From Hydrogenothermaceae bacterium (GTDB lineage: Bacteria > Aquificota > Aquificia > Aquificales > Hydrogenothermaceae): a stretch of DNA of 7,483 nucleotides. A program made the position numbers and the translations under genes. The stretch covers positions 1 through 7,483 of the forward strand of contig WFXI01000095.1 of the NCBI GenBank assembly GCA_015490675.1, read 5' to 3'. The notes below the pieces were generated by a model. The model saw only the letters and a program-made list of their open reading frames with translations. It ran no database searches and was not told the origin of the DNA. Every line of letters begins with the position of its first letter. The first letter of the stretch is position 1. Positions 1-6,393 of this stretch are shown here, piece by piece.

Positions 1-484
1 ATGTTTCATCAATTGTTTCAAAAACTTTGATGTATTTATTATTTTCTAAATAGTAAATTTTTACATGTTTCCTATCTTCTATTGAATAAACTAAACAATA
101 GTATTCAACTCCTTCTTTTTCATAAAGCTCAAATTTTATATGCTCATCCATTTTTACAGAGCTAGGAGATACAACTTCGAAAATTATCTTTGGTGTAGTT
201 GTTATTTTTTCCCTTAAGTTTCCACAAACTACAACTACATCAGGTCTAACTACAGTGTCTTCTGATATGTAGTAATCTACATCAGGTATAACTTCACAGT
301 CTTCTAGATTACATTCTTCTAAACACCTATTAATTTCTATAATTAGATTTTTAACAATTCTTTGATGTTCTAAAGAAGGAGAAGCAAGGGCATAGGGAAT
401 TCCTTCAATTAATTCCCAATCACCCTGCCATTTATTTCTTTCTGCTACCGTATAGTAAGGTAAATATTTATCAGCTAATCCCAT
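1..484 (-). CDS. Uma2 family (DUF820) putative endonuclease, 3' end beyond window
   Basis: Reading leftward from the ATG at 484-482, 161 codons stay open to the window edge, so the C-terminus is missing. I recognise the Uma2/DUF820 pattern, a PD-(D/E)xK nuclease-like fold: WELIEGIPYALASPS near residues 23-37, HQ at 40-41, VRPDVVVV around 79-86 (Asp82), FEVVSPSS at 102-109 (Glu103), then Lys117 and the YEKEGVEYY stretch at 121-129. Asp82, Glu103 and Lys117 are the likely metal-site and catalytic residues, by family analogy. The family is widespread in cyanobacteria and thermophiles, and its substrate and role are mostly unknown. The gene starts 13 bp after the sucC stop, with AGGT about 8 bases before the ATG, so it is probably the distal gene of the mdh-sucC operon. 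A sucD gene might be expected here but is absent. Family assignment is fairly sure; nuclease activity is inferred. Confidence 0.8.
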   Translation of the reverse strand, partial: MGLADKYLPYYTVAERNKWQGDWELIEGIPYALASPSLEHQRIVKNLIIEINRCLEECNLEDCEVIPDVDYYISEDTVVRPDVVVVCGNLREKITTTPKIIFEVVSPSSVKMDEHIKFELYEKEGVEYYCLVYSIEDRKHVKIYYLENNKYIKVFETIDET

Positions 485-497
485 AAACTATACCTGA

Positions 498-1667
498 TTA
501 GTTTTGACCTTTTGCTGCTTCTACAGCTTTAACAGCACCTTCCCACATTGTATCTGCAGTAATAAAGTTTAATCCACTTTCATTTAACATTTTCTTACCA
601 AGTTCAACATTTGTTCCTTCCATTCTAACAACAATAGGAACATGAGGTTTTACTTCTTCTGAAGCTTTTATAATACCTTCTGCAAGTCTGTCACATCTTA
701 AAATTCCACCAAAAATATTGATAAATATTGCTTTTACATTAGGGTCAGAAAGGATGATTTTAAAAGCATTTGCTATTTGCTCAGCATTAGCAGAACCACC
801 AACATCTAGGAAGTTAGCAGGTTCTCCTCCTGCAAGTTTAATTGTATCCATTGTTGCCATTGCAAGCCCTGCACCGTTAACCATACAAGCAATGTTTCCA
901 TCAAGCTTAATATAGTTAAGATTGTATTGTTTTGCTTTGACTTCTAATTCTGATTCCTGAGTTGGGTCTTCCATTTCCATGATATCAGGGTGTCTGTATA
1001 ATGCATTATCATCAAAATCAACTTTAGCATCTAAAACAACAACATTTCCTTCTTTTGTTAATACTAATGGGTTAATTTCAACCATAGAAGCATCTTCATT
1101 CATATAAACTTCGTAAAGTTTTACAAAAATAGAAGCAACTTTATTAATTAAATTTTTTGGAAATCCAAGTTTTAAAGCTATGTTTCTAGCCTGGAAAGGT
1201 CTTAAACCTAAAAATGGGTCAATAACTTCTGTAATAATTGCATCTGGATTTTTAGCTGCAACTTCTTCAATTTCCATTCCACCTTCAGCAGAAGCCATTA
1301 TGATAAGCTTTGATTTACTTCTATCTAGTGTTATAGCAACATAAAATTCTTTGTCTATGTTTGTTCCTTCTTCTATATAAATTCTACTTACTGGTAATCC
1401 TTCAGGACCTGTTTGGAAAGTAACTAATGTTTTTCCTAGAAGCTCTGCTGCATACTGTCTAACTTCTTCTAAATCCTTTGCAAGTTTTACTCCTCCAGCT
1501 TTACCTCTTCCACCTGCGTGGATTTGTGCTTTTACAACAACTGGAAATTTTCCAATTCTCTGAGCAACTTCTACAGCTTCTTCTACTGTAAATGCAGGGT
1601 AACCCTCTGGAACAGGAAGTCCATATTTTCTAAAAACTTCTTTTGCCTGATGTTCGTGAACCTTCAT
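498..1667 (-). CDS. sucC: Succinyl-CoA synthetase (ADP-forming), beta subunit
   Basis: This is the beta subunit of the ATP/ADP-dependent ligase that interconverts succinate plus CoA and succinyl-CoA; in a reductive TCA cycle it would run toward succinyl-CoA. The 389 residues match the usual SucC length (about 388). Visible are the N-terminal MKVHEHQAKEVF motif, the ATP-grasp region with Lys46 and GGRGKAGGVK at 52-61, the metal-binding EINPL at 197-201 (Asn199) and LDAK with Asp213, then NGAGLAMATMD at 264-274, LDVGGSAN at 287-294 and NIFGGILRCD at 317-326 of the C-terminal ligase domain. The start has a strong AGGAGG about 5 bases upstream. The gene lies 28 bp after the DUF488 gene. The catalytic His-bearing alpha subunit SucD is not encoded in this window, so it must lie elsewhere. 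The length and motifs fit ordinary SucC better than the larger citryl-CoA synthetase subunit of some Aquificaceae. Confidence 0.96.
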   Translation of the reverse strand: MKVHEHQAKEVFRKYGLPVPEGYPAFTVEEAVEVAQRIGKFPVVVKAQIHAGGRGKAGGVKLAKDLEEVRQYAAELLGKTLVTFQTGPEGLPVSRIYIEEGTNIDKEFYVAITLDRSKSKLIIMASAEGGMEIEEVAAKNPDAIITEVIDPFLGLRPFQARNIALKLGFPKNLINKVASIFVKLYEVYMNEDASMVEINPLVLTKEGNVVVLDAKVDFDDNALYRHPDIMEMEDPTQESELEVKAKQYNLNYIKLDGNIACMVNGAGLAMATMDTIKLAGGEPANFLDVGGSANAEQIANAFKIILSDPNVKAIFINIFGGILRCDRLAEGIIKASEEVKPHVPIVVRMEGTNVELGKKMLNESGLNFITADTMWEGAVKAVEAAKGQN

Positions 1668-1695
1668 TCTATCCTCCTAAAATTTATTTTTTTAT

Positions 1696-2298
1696 CTAAA
1701 ATAAACTTAAGTTTTCTGCTTTTTTAACTATTTTTTCTTCCCGTTTGTTTAAAGTTTTATATATATAGTTTAACCTTTGAAAGATTAATTTTTCATCATC
1801 AATTTTAAGACTGGTTAAATTTTGCTCAATTTTCCAGTTATCTATAGTTTCTCTAAAGTTTAGTACCTTATCTTCTATTATGTTTAAAACTTCTAAGTTT
1901 GCATAAAACTTTAATAAAGCACTAACTGCTAAAAATCTATGGCAATCAAAAGGGGATTTTTCTGCACACATAATAGCTATATTTTTATGTTTTGAAGTTT
2001 TATAGAGATAATTTAGTCCTTTTTTTATGTTTTCATTTCTAGTTAAATCATAAAGATTACTGATTCCTTTTTGCACTTCTTTTTTTATTGTTAATCCTCC
2101 AATATAATCACCTAAGAATTTATATTCAATTTTATTAGCTTTCAGTATAGGTTTTATATTTGGCTCATTATATTGTGGAAATGCATTTGAATAAGGAAAA
2201 GTTCTAATATCAAAAACAGCAGATATATTGAGCTCTTTTAGCTTATTTATAAGCTTTTCTGTTTCAAAAAATGGAGAGTAGCCTACTGTATAAAGCAT
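1696..2298 (-). CDS. DUF488 family protein
   Basis: This is a 200-residue soluble protein of the DUF488 family, whose biochemical function is not established. The family hallmarks are plain: YTVGYS at 3-8, DIRTFPYS at 30-37, YIGG at 65-68, and the signature CAEKSPFDCHR at 111-121, with Cys111, Cys119, His120 and Arg121. The conserved Cys/His pair may bind metal or act catalytically, which is inference. The last 60 or so residues form a Lys/Glu-rich, probably helical tail beyond the usual conserved core. The start codon directly abuts the fumarase beta stop (TAA|ATG), and there is no purine-rich Shine-Dalgarno sequence upstream, so translation probably depends on reinitiation by ribosomes finishing fumarase beta. 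The start is supported by homology, since family members begin just before YTxGxS. A strong ribosome site for sucC follows 28 bp downstream. Confidence 0.88.
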   Translation of the reverse strand: MLYTVGYSPFFETEKLINKLKELNISAVFDIRTFPYSNAFPQYNEPNIKPILKANKIEYKFLGDYIGGLTIKKEVQKGISNLYDLTRNENIKKGLNYLYKTSKHKNIAIMCAEKSPFDCHRFLAVSALLKFYANLEVLNIIEDKVLNFRETIDNWKIEQNLTSLKIDDEKLIFQRLNYIYKTLNKREEKIVKKAENLSLF

Positions 2299-2874
2299 TT
2301 ACAAAGAGCATTCTAAATTAATCTTTCTATATTTTTCTTGCCCTTGCTGGAATATGTCTCCTCCATAAATATCATTAGCTACTATAACTGGAAAATCTTT
2401 AAATGTTAATTTCCTTATAGCTTCTGTTCCTAAATCTTCGTAAGCTATTATCTCAACATCAACTATATGTTTAGAAAGTAATGCTGCAGTTCCACCATAA
2501 GCAGCAAAATATACTGCTTTATATTTTTTTAATGCTTCTTTTACAGGCTGAGTTCTAAAACCTTTTCCAATTGTAGCTTTTAATCCAAGTTCGTGAAGTT
2601 TTGGAGTATATTTGTCCATTCTATATGCTGTTGTTGGTCCTGCTGAGCCAATTACTTGTCCAGGTTTTGGAGGAGTAGGACCAACATAGTAAATAACCTG
2701 TCCTTTTATATCAAATGGAAGTTTTCCTGTTTTTTCATATTCTTCTAACATTCTTTTATGTGCAGCATCTCTAGCAGTGTATACAACACCGCTTAATAGA
2801 ACTCTATCTCCAACTTTTAAATCCTCTATAATTTCATCTGTCAAAGGCGTAGTTATTCTTTTTACTTCACTCAT
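2299..2874 (-). CDS. fumB: Class I fumarate hydratase, beta subunit (C-terminal domain)
   Basis: This is the small subunit of a two-subunit [4Fe-4S] fumarase catalysing malate/fumarate interconversion. It corresponds to the C-terminal domain of single-chain class I fumarases (Fumerase_C family). At 191 residues it is of typical length. Conserved elements include SGVVYTARDAAHKR at 28-41, GPTPPKPGQVIGSAGPTT at 65-82, TIGKG at 101-105, AAYGG at 124-128, EDLGTEAI at 146-153 and the closing FPVIVANDIYGGDIF. The gene is separated from its alpha-subunit partner by an Uma2-like gene: that gene's TAA abuts this ATG, and this gene's own TAA abuts the DUF488 ATG. AGGAAGGA lies just before the start, so it has a ribosome site as well as possible coupling. 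The related L(+)-tartrate dehydratase beta subunit looks similar, but the malate dehydrogenase context favours fumarase. The symbol means 'beta subunit' and is not the E. coli single-chain fumB. Confidence 0.92.
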   Translation of the reverse strand: MSEVKRITTPLTDEIIEDLKVGDRVLLSGVVYTARDAAHKRMLEEYEKTGKLPFDIKGQVIYYVGPTPPKPGQVIGSAGPTTAYRMDKYTPKLHELGLKATIGKGFRTQPVKEALKKYKAVYFAAYGGTAALLSKHIVDVEIIAYEDLGTEAIRKLTFKDFPVIVANDIYGGDIFQQGQEKYRKINLECSL

Positions 2875-3504
2875 TTATCCTTCCTCTTTCATTAGTTTTT
2901 CTAAATTAAAAGAAATATCTTTAAAAACAGGTATTTCATAATCAAAATCAACGATGAGCCAAGGTTTTTTATTTTCTGCTATCCAAATTTTTTTATCTTT
3001 AGTAAATATCCAGATAACCTTTTTTACGCCACTATCTAGTAAATCTTGAGTTTTTCTATGAAAATAATCTTGGGGATTATCAAATTTCCTTAAATCTGCT
3101 TTTGTATCTATTTCTATAACTACCTCTGGAGCAACAGGTATTAATTTGTTTTCTTTTAAATAAGGTTTTACCTTCTCTTTATCCCAGATTGCTATATCTA
3201 GGTTATACCAGCTTTTGGGGGCAAATTTATAGCCAACTTCTCCTGTTCCCAAGAAATACTTAGACCTATCAATTTTATCCGATAAAAAAGAAAAAATTAT
3301 CCATAACAGCCAAGAATGCAATCCACTACTACCCATCACCGCCTCCAGAGGTAGTTCCCCAGCCAATACTTTGTCGTAATCCCTATAATATATAGGAGAG
3401 CCTTTTCTCATTTCGTAAATAAGAGCCTTTGGAACTCTTGTTCTTTTTGTCTGTTTTTTTTGCTTATTTTTAAGCTGTTTTTTTTCTTTTAAAACAGTTG
3501 CCAT
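2875..3504 (-). CDS. Uma2 family (DUF820) putative endonuclease inside the fumarase operon
   Basis: This 209-residue protein matches the Uma2/DUF820 PD-(D/E)xK fold: PIYYRDYDKVLAGE at 37-50 resembles the N-terminal strand region, HSWLL at 63-67 takes the place of the usual HxxxxxxL helix, NLDIAIW at 101-107 carries Asp103, PEVVIEID at 126-133 carries Glu131, and Lys151 precedes DSGVKKVIWIF at 157-167. It is a distinct branch from the Uma2-like gene at the left edge, with little shared sequence outside the fold motifs. The first 23 or so residues are strikingly basic (many Lys, two Arg) and probably disordered or nucleic-acid binding. Its start lies 1 bp after the fumarase alpha stop, with only a distant AAGGA upstream, and its stop abuts the fumarase beta start. 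It is therefore a full-length ORF between two halves of one enzyme, probably cotranslated with them. Biological role unknown; nuclease activity is inferred from fold motifs only. Confidence 0.8.
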   Translation of the reverse strand: MATVLKEKKQLKNKQKKQTKRTRVPKALIYEMRKGSPIYYRDYDKVLAGELPLEAVMGSSGLHSWLLWIIFSFLSDKIDRSKYFLGTGEVGYKFAPKSWYNLDIAIWDKEKVKPYLKENKLIPVAPEVVIEIDTKADLRKFDNPQDYFHRKTQDLLDSGVKKVIWIFTKDKKIWIAENKKPWLIVDFDYEIPVFKDISFNLEKLMKEEG

Positions 3505-3505
3505 T

Positions 3506-4351
3506 TTATATTTCTATTTCCTTATGTCTTGCTGCATGACACTGAATGTTTACTGCAACAGGTAATGATGCAATATGAACAGGAGCAACTTCTATTTTTA
3601 CATCAACAGCAGTTGTAGACCCACCAAATCCAAGAGGACCTACACCAAGTTTGTTTGCTTCTTCTATTAATTCTTCTTCTAATTTTGCAATTCTAGGGTC
3701 TGGATGTCTTTCTCCTATATGCCTAAATAATGCTTTTTTAGCTAAAACTGTTGAGTAATCAAATGTCCCTCCTATTCCAACTCCTACTGTAAATGGAGGG
3801 CAAGCGTTTGGTCCTGCATTTGCTATACAACATAAGATAAATTCTTTTACCCCTTCCCATCCATCAGCAGGTTTTAACATTTTTTGTTTACTTTGGTTTT
3901 CTGAGCCACCACCTTTGGCTGCAAATTTAATTTTTATTTTATCTCCTGGAACAATGTTGTAATAAATAAGAGCTGGTGTGTTATCTCCTGTATTTTTTCT
4001 ATCGATTATAGGGTCATATGCCAAAGAAGCCCTTAAATATCCTTCTTTTGTAGCCTGTCTAACACCTTCATTTATTGCATCTGTAATATGTCCACCTTTT
4101 ATATGAACATCCTGACCTATGTCTACAAAGAAAACAGGATAACCAGTATCCTGACAGTATGCTACTTTTTCTTCTGCTGCTACTTTAGCGTTATCAAGAA
4201 TTGTTTTTAAAATTTCCTGTCCCATAGGAGATTCTTCTTTAGGAATAGCTTTTTCTATAGTGTTTATAAAGTCTTGAGGTATAAAGTATTCAGTATCCAT
4301 TACAAGTTGCTTAACTTTTTCAGTTATCAAAGAAGCATCTATTTCTCTCAT
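3506..4351 (-). CDS. fumA: Class I fumarate hydratase, alpha subunit (Fe-S domain)
   Basis: This is the large subunit of the two-subunit, oxygen-sensitive [4Fe-4S] fumarase, equivalent to the N-terminal domain of single-chain class I enzymes, acting in the cytoplasm with the beta subunit encoded at 2299-2874. At 281 residues it is of normal length. Three conserved cysteines likely ligate the cluster: Cys66 in AYCQDTG, Cys184 in GPNACPPFTVGVG, and Cys271 in NIQCHAARH. KGGGSEN at 146-152 and GPLGFGGSTTA at 238-248 are further family motifs. The ATG at 4351 is preceded by GAGAGG about 8 bases upstream, and the gene begins 14 bp after the mdh stop. Tartrate dehydratase alpha is the main alternative; the operon with mdh and sucC favours fumarase, running malate to fumarate in a reductive cycle. 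The symbol means 'alpha subunit' and is not the E. coli single-chain fumA. Confidence 0.94.
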   Translation of the reverse strand: MREIDASLITEKVKQLVMDTEYFIPQDFINTIEKAIPKEESPMGQEILKTILDNAKVAAEEKVAYCQDTGYPVFFVDIGQDVHIKGGHITDAINEGVRQATKEGYLRASLAYDPIIDRKNTGDNTPALIYYNIVPGDKIKIKFAAKGGGSENQSKQKMLKPADGWEGVKEFILCCIANAGPNACPPFTVGVGIGGTFDYSTVLAKKALFRHIGERHPDPRIAKLEEELIEEANKLGVGPLGFGGSTTAVDVKIEVAPVHIASLPVAVNIQCHAARHKEIEI

Positions 4352-4365
4352 CTTTTATACCTCTC

Positions 4366-5364
4366 TTAAATTAATCCTAATTCTTTAATTCTATCTATTC
4401 CACTTTTAACAGAAGCTACAGATTTTCTCCAAAGCTCTCTTTCTTCTTCTGTCATATTTAACTTAACTATTTCTTCTACACCATTTCTTCCAAGTTTCAC
4501 AGGAACACCAACATAAACATCATTTGCCTCATAAAATTCTCCATCTTCACCTTCTAAATATGCAGAGCAAGGCATAATTTCTTTCTTATCCTGTAGTATT
4601 GCTTCAACCATATATGCTGTTGAAGAACCAGGGGCGTGATATGCAGAAGTTCCCATAAGGTTAACAATTTCACCACCACCAAATTTAGTTCTTTCAACTA
4701 TTTCATTTAATTTATCCTCAGGTAAAGCTTCTTTTAGTGGAATTCCTGCAACTGAAGACACAGATAAAAGAGGAACCATATCATCACCATGTCCGCCAAT
4801 AACATAAGCATTTATGTTTCTAACAGAAACTCCTAATTCCATAGATAAGAAAGACTTAAATCTTGCTGTATCTAAAACACCAGCCATTCCAAAAACTCTA
4901 TTTTTAGGAAAACCAGTCAATTTAAAAGCTGCATAAGTCATTACATCAACAGGGTTTGATACCACGATAACAATTGCGTTTGGAGCATATTTAGCAATTC
5001 TTTCAGATATTACTCTAATAATCCCAACATTTTTAGATAATAAATCATCTCTACTCATTCCAGGTCTTCTTGGAAATCCAGCAGTAACAACAACAATATC
5101 TGAACCTTCAAGTGGTTCGTATCCATCACCTTCAGGAGTTACTGTAAATCCCTCTACTTCAACATCACTGTGTAAAGAAGTTGCCATTTGTTTTATATCT
5201 AAAGCTTTTCCTTTTACAACTTCAAAAACTTTATCTTCTGTTTTTCTTGCAAGGTCAAACATTCTTATATTTGCAAGACCTTTTATTGCTAATATATTTG
5301 CAACATGCTCCCCTACATTCCCAGCCCCTACAACAGAAACAACAGGTCTATTTTGCTTTGACAT
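4366..5364 (-). CDS. mdh: Malate dehydrogenase, NAD-dependent, LDH-like
   Basis: This enzyme interconverts oxaloacetate and malate using NAD(H); it is the first cycle step encoded in this operon. The 332 residues fit the LDH/MDH superfamily. The Rossmann motif VGAGNVGEH occupies 12-20, and Asp37 at the end of the second strand indicates NAD rather than NADP preference. The substrate loop GFPRRPGMSRDD at 96-107 has arginines at the positions that select the dicarboxylate (Arg99/100) and bind substrate (Arg105), which argues for malate rather than lactate. Asn137 in VSNPVD, the LDTARF motif at 164-169 (Asp165, Arg168) and His192 in GGHGDD complete the catalytic set. The start has a strong GGAGGT about 7 bases upstream. 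It is the first gene of the leftward operon, with a promoter candidate in the intergenic region and fumarase alpha 14 bp downstream. Confidence 0.95.
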   Translation of the reverse strand: MSKQNRPVVSVVGAGNVGEHVANILAIKGLANIRMFDLARKTEDKVFEVVKGKALDIKQMATSLHSDVEVEGFTVTPEGDGYEPLEGSDIVVVTAGFPRRPGMSRDDLLSKNVGIIRVISERIAKYAPNAIVIVVSNPVDVMTYAAFKLTGFPKNRVFGMAGVLDTARFKSFLSMELGVSVRNINAYVIGGHGDDMVPLLSVSSVAGIPLKEALPEDKLNEIVERTKFGGGEIVNLMGTSAYHAPGSSTAYMVEAILQDKKEIMPCSAYLEGEDGEFYEANDVYVGVPVKLGRNGVEEIVKLNMTEEERELWRKSVASVKSGIDRIKELGLI

Positions 5365-5392
5365 AGGTAACCTCCATTGGTTTTAATCATAA

Positions 5393-5419
5393 TTGGTTAA
5401 GCTTAATTTAGTCTATAAT
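5393..5419 (+). promoter_or_regulatory. Probable rightward promoter for the ygfZ-fliJ-motE cluster
   Basis: A perfect TATAAT (-10) sits at 5414-5419. The best -35 I can find is a weak TTGGTT at 5393-5398, only 15 bp away, so an activator or another -35 contact may be needed. Transcription would begin near 5426, leaving a leader of about 50 bases with a 6-bp inverted repeat before the ribosome site. Confidence 0.5.
5397..5406. promoter_or_regulatory. 10-bp palindrome at the predicted leftward transcription start
   Basis: TTAAGCTTAA is a perfect 10-bp palindrome covering the position where transcription of the mdh operon should start (near 5403). It lies between the two -10 boxes and the mdh leader. 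Short AT-rich palindromes are common in such DNA, so this is a weak candidate for a second regulator site. Confidence 0.2.
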
Positions 5420-5438
5420 GTGAGTATAAATTTGTCAA
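5410..5438 (-). promoter_or_regulatory. Sigma70-like promoter for the mdh-fumarase-sucC operon
   Basis: Reading leftward, a perfect TTGACA (-35) lies at 5438-5433. It is followed after 17 bp by TAGACT (-10, four of six consensus bases) at 5415-5410. TATAGA at 5417-5412 is an alternative -10 with a shorter 15-bp spacer. Transcription would start near 5403, giving a short leader of about 40 bases before the mdh ATG. The -10 region overlaps the -10 of the rightward promoter. The prediction is from sequence only. Confidence 0.6.
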
Positions 5439-5449
5439 ACAGCGTTTGA
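5435..5449. promoter_or_regulatory. Perfect inverted repeat, candidate operator
   Basis: TCAAAC-AGC-GTTTGA is a perfect 6-bp inverted repeat with a 3-bp centre. Its left arm overlaps the TTGACA box of the leftward mdh promoter, and the whole site lies just downstream of the predicted rightward start. A protein bound here could block both promoters. If transcribed rightward it could also form a small 6-bp RNA hairpin in the ygfZ leader. No known regulator motif is matched with confidence. Confidence 0.45.
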
Positions 5450-5461
5450 TTTTAGGTATTT

Positions 5462-5470
5462 GAAGGAGGT
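5462..5470 (+). promoter_or_regulatory. Strong ribosome binding site of the ygfZ-like gene
   Basis: GAAGGAGGT ends 5 bases before the ATG at 5476. This is close to the full anti-Shine-Dalgarno complement, so it fixes the start of the ygfZ-like gene and predicts efficient initiation. Confidence 0.75.
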
Positions 5471-5475
5471 TTTAA

Positions 5476-6393
5476 ATGAAAGCAATTAAATTAAATAGAG
5501 GAAAAATTAAAGTATATGGAAAAAAGTCTAAACTTGCTATAAAAGGAATAGCAGAAGAGCATAAAGCGTTCCTACATAATTTACTTACAAATGATATAAA
5601 CAACCTTCAACCTTTTAAATTTAACTATAATTTAAGACTAAAAGGAAATGGACATCCAATAGATGAGTTTTTCGTTTATAATTTTGAAGATTATTTTCTT
5701 CTAGATACAAACTCTAATTCTGAAAGAATTATAGAAGAGTTCACAAGATTAAAGCTTTCTATGCAGGTATTTTTTGAAGACCTGACAGATACTCTTGAAC
5801 ATATATATATATTTGGTAAAGAAACTTCAGATTTTGTAAAAGAAAAATTTAATCTAGAGCTAAATCCTTTTGAATTTAAATATGAAAACAATGTATTAGT
5901 TGCAAGAAATTTTTTAAGAGCTGGAGAAGAAGGATACGATATAATTGCTCCTTCAGAATATATAGATAAACTAGCAGATAGTTTGGAATTTATCACTGAA
6001 GAAGATTTTGATTACATTAGAATTAAAAACTGTATTCCTAAAATAGGTAAAGAATTAAAAGAAGGCTATCTACCATTAGAAACACCAATTTACAAGTATG
6101 CAATAAACTTTAACAAAGGATGTTATGTAGGTCAGGAAGCAATCGCCAGAGTTTATTTTAGAGGAAAAACACCAAGGACTCTTGTAAAATTTGAAAATAT
6201 TGACAATATTCAAGAAGGAGAGAAGTTAATACAAAATGATAAAAAAGTAGGAGAAATTACCTCTGTTTGTAAAGATTTATCTTTAGGATATATGCTACGA
6301 ACTTTTATAAAAGAAGGACAGGAAATTACAACTGAAAACGGAAATAAGATTAAAATTATTGGAGAATACTCTTTAGATGAAAAAAACTCTTGA
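5476..6393 (+). CDS. ygfZ: YgfZ/GcvT-like folate-binding protein (Fe-S enzyme maintenance)
   Basis: This 305-residue cytoplasmic protein resembles YgfZ (IBA57 in mitochondria), a paralogue of the glycine-cleavage T-protein that binds tetrahydrofolate and supports assembly or repair of certain Fe-S enzymes. The diagnostic signature KGCYVGQE lies at 214-221, with the key Cys216. Upstream are LLTNDI at 36-41 and the LPLETPIYKYAINF run at 199-212 typical of the family. The C-terminal part, from about 230, is the small beta-barrel region (VGEITSV, LGYMLR). Lack of the T-protein aminomethyl signature and the KGCYxGQE motif argue against GcvT itself. The start is set by a very strong ribosome site. 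The gene heads the rightward cluster and overlaps the next gene by 17 bp. It faces away from an operon encoding a [4Fe-4S] fumarase, a plausible client (inference). Confidence 0.9.
   Translation: MKAIKLNRGKIKVYGKKSKLAIKGIAEEHKAFLHNLLTNDINNLQPFKFNYNLRLKGNGHPIDEFFVYNFEDYFLLDTNSNSERIIEEFTRLKLSMQVFFEDLTDTLEHIYIFGKETSDFVKEKFNLELNPFEFKYENNVLVARNFLRAGEEGYDIIAPSEYIDKLADSLEFITEEDFDYIRIKNCIPKIGKELKEGYLPLETPIYKYAINFNKGCYVGQEAIARVYFRGKTPRTLVKFENIDNIQEGEKLIQNDKKVGEITSVCKDLSLGYMLRTFIKEGQEITTENGNKIKIIGEYSLDEKNS

Noticed and set aside
718..915. Open frame on the plus strand antisense to sucC
   Set aside because: It lies wholly inside a convincing sucC gene, shows no family motifs and has no ribosome site; it is a shadow frame.
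1668..1695. T/A-rich gap between the DUF488 gene and sucC considered as a terminator or internal promoter
   Set aside because: No stem-loop precedes the A/T run on the minus strand and no -35/-10 pair is convincing; it holds the sucC ribosome site only.
5348..5377. Nine-codon upstream frame (ATG GAG GTT to TAG) overlapping the mdh start on the minus strand
   Set aside because: Its ATG is part of the mdh Shine-Dalgarno region (ATGGAGG) and it has no ribosome site of its own, so it is probably coincidence rather than a leader peptide.
5365..5403. mdh leader considered as a riboswitch
   Set aside because: The predicted leader is only about 40 bases with no stable stem, too short for a known riboswitch class.
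5800..5812. Short AT dinucleotide run
   Set aside because: It encodes an HIYIF stretch in the ygfZ-like protein and is expected in AT-rich coding DNA; no repeat function is supported.
5691..5996. Minus-strand open frame inside the ygfZ-like gene
   Set aside because: Composition reflects the antisense of the Lys/Glu-rich coding strand, and it has no recognisable domain. The same reasoning applies to the minus-strand frames at 6210-6527 and 6799-7050 and the plus-strand frames at 1518-1727 and 5181-5366.
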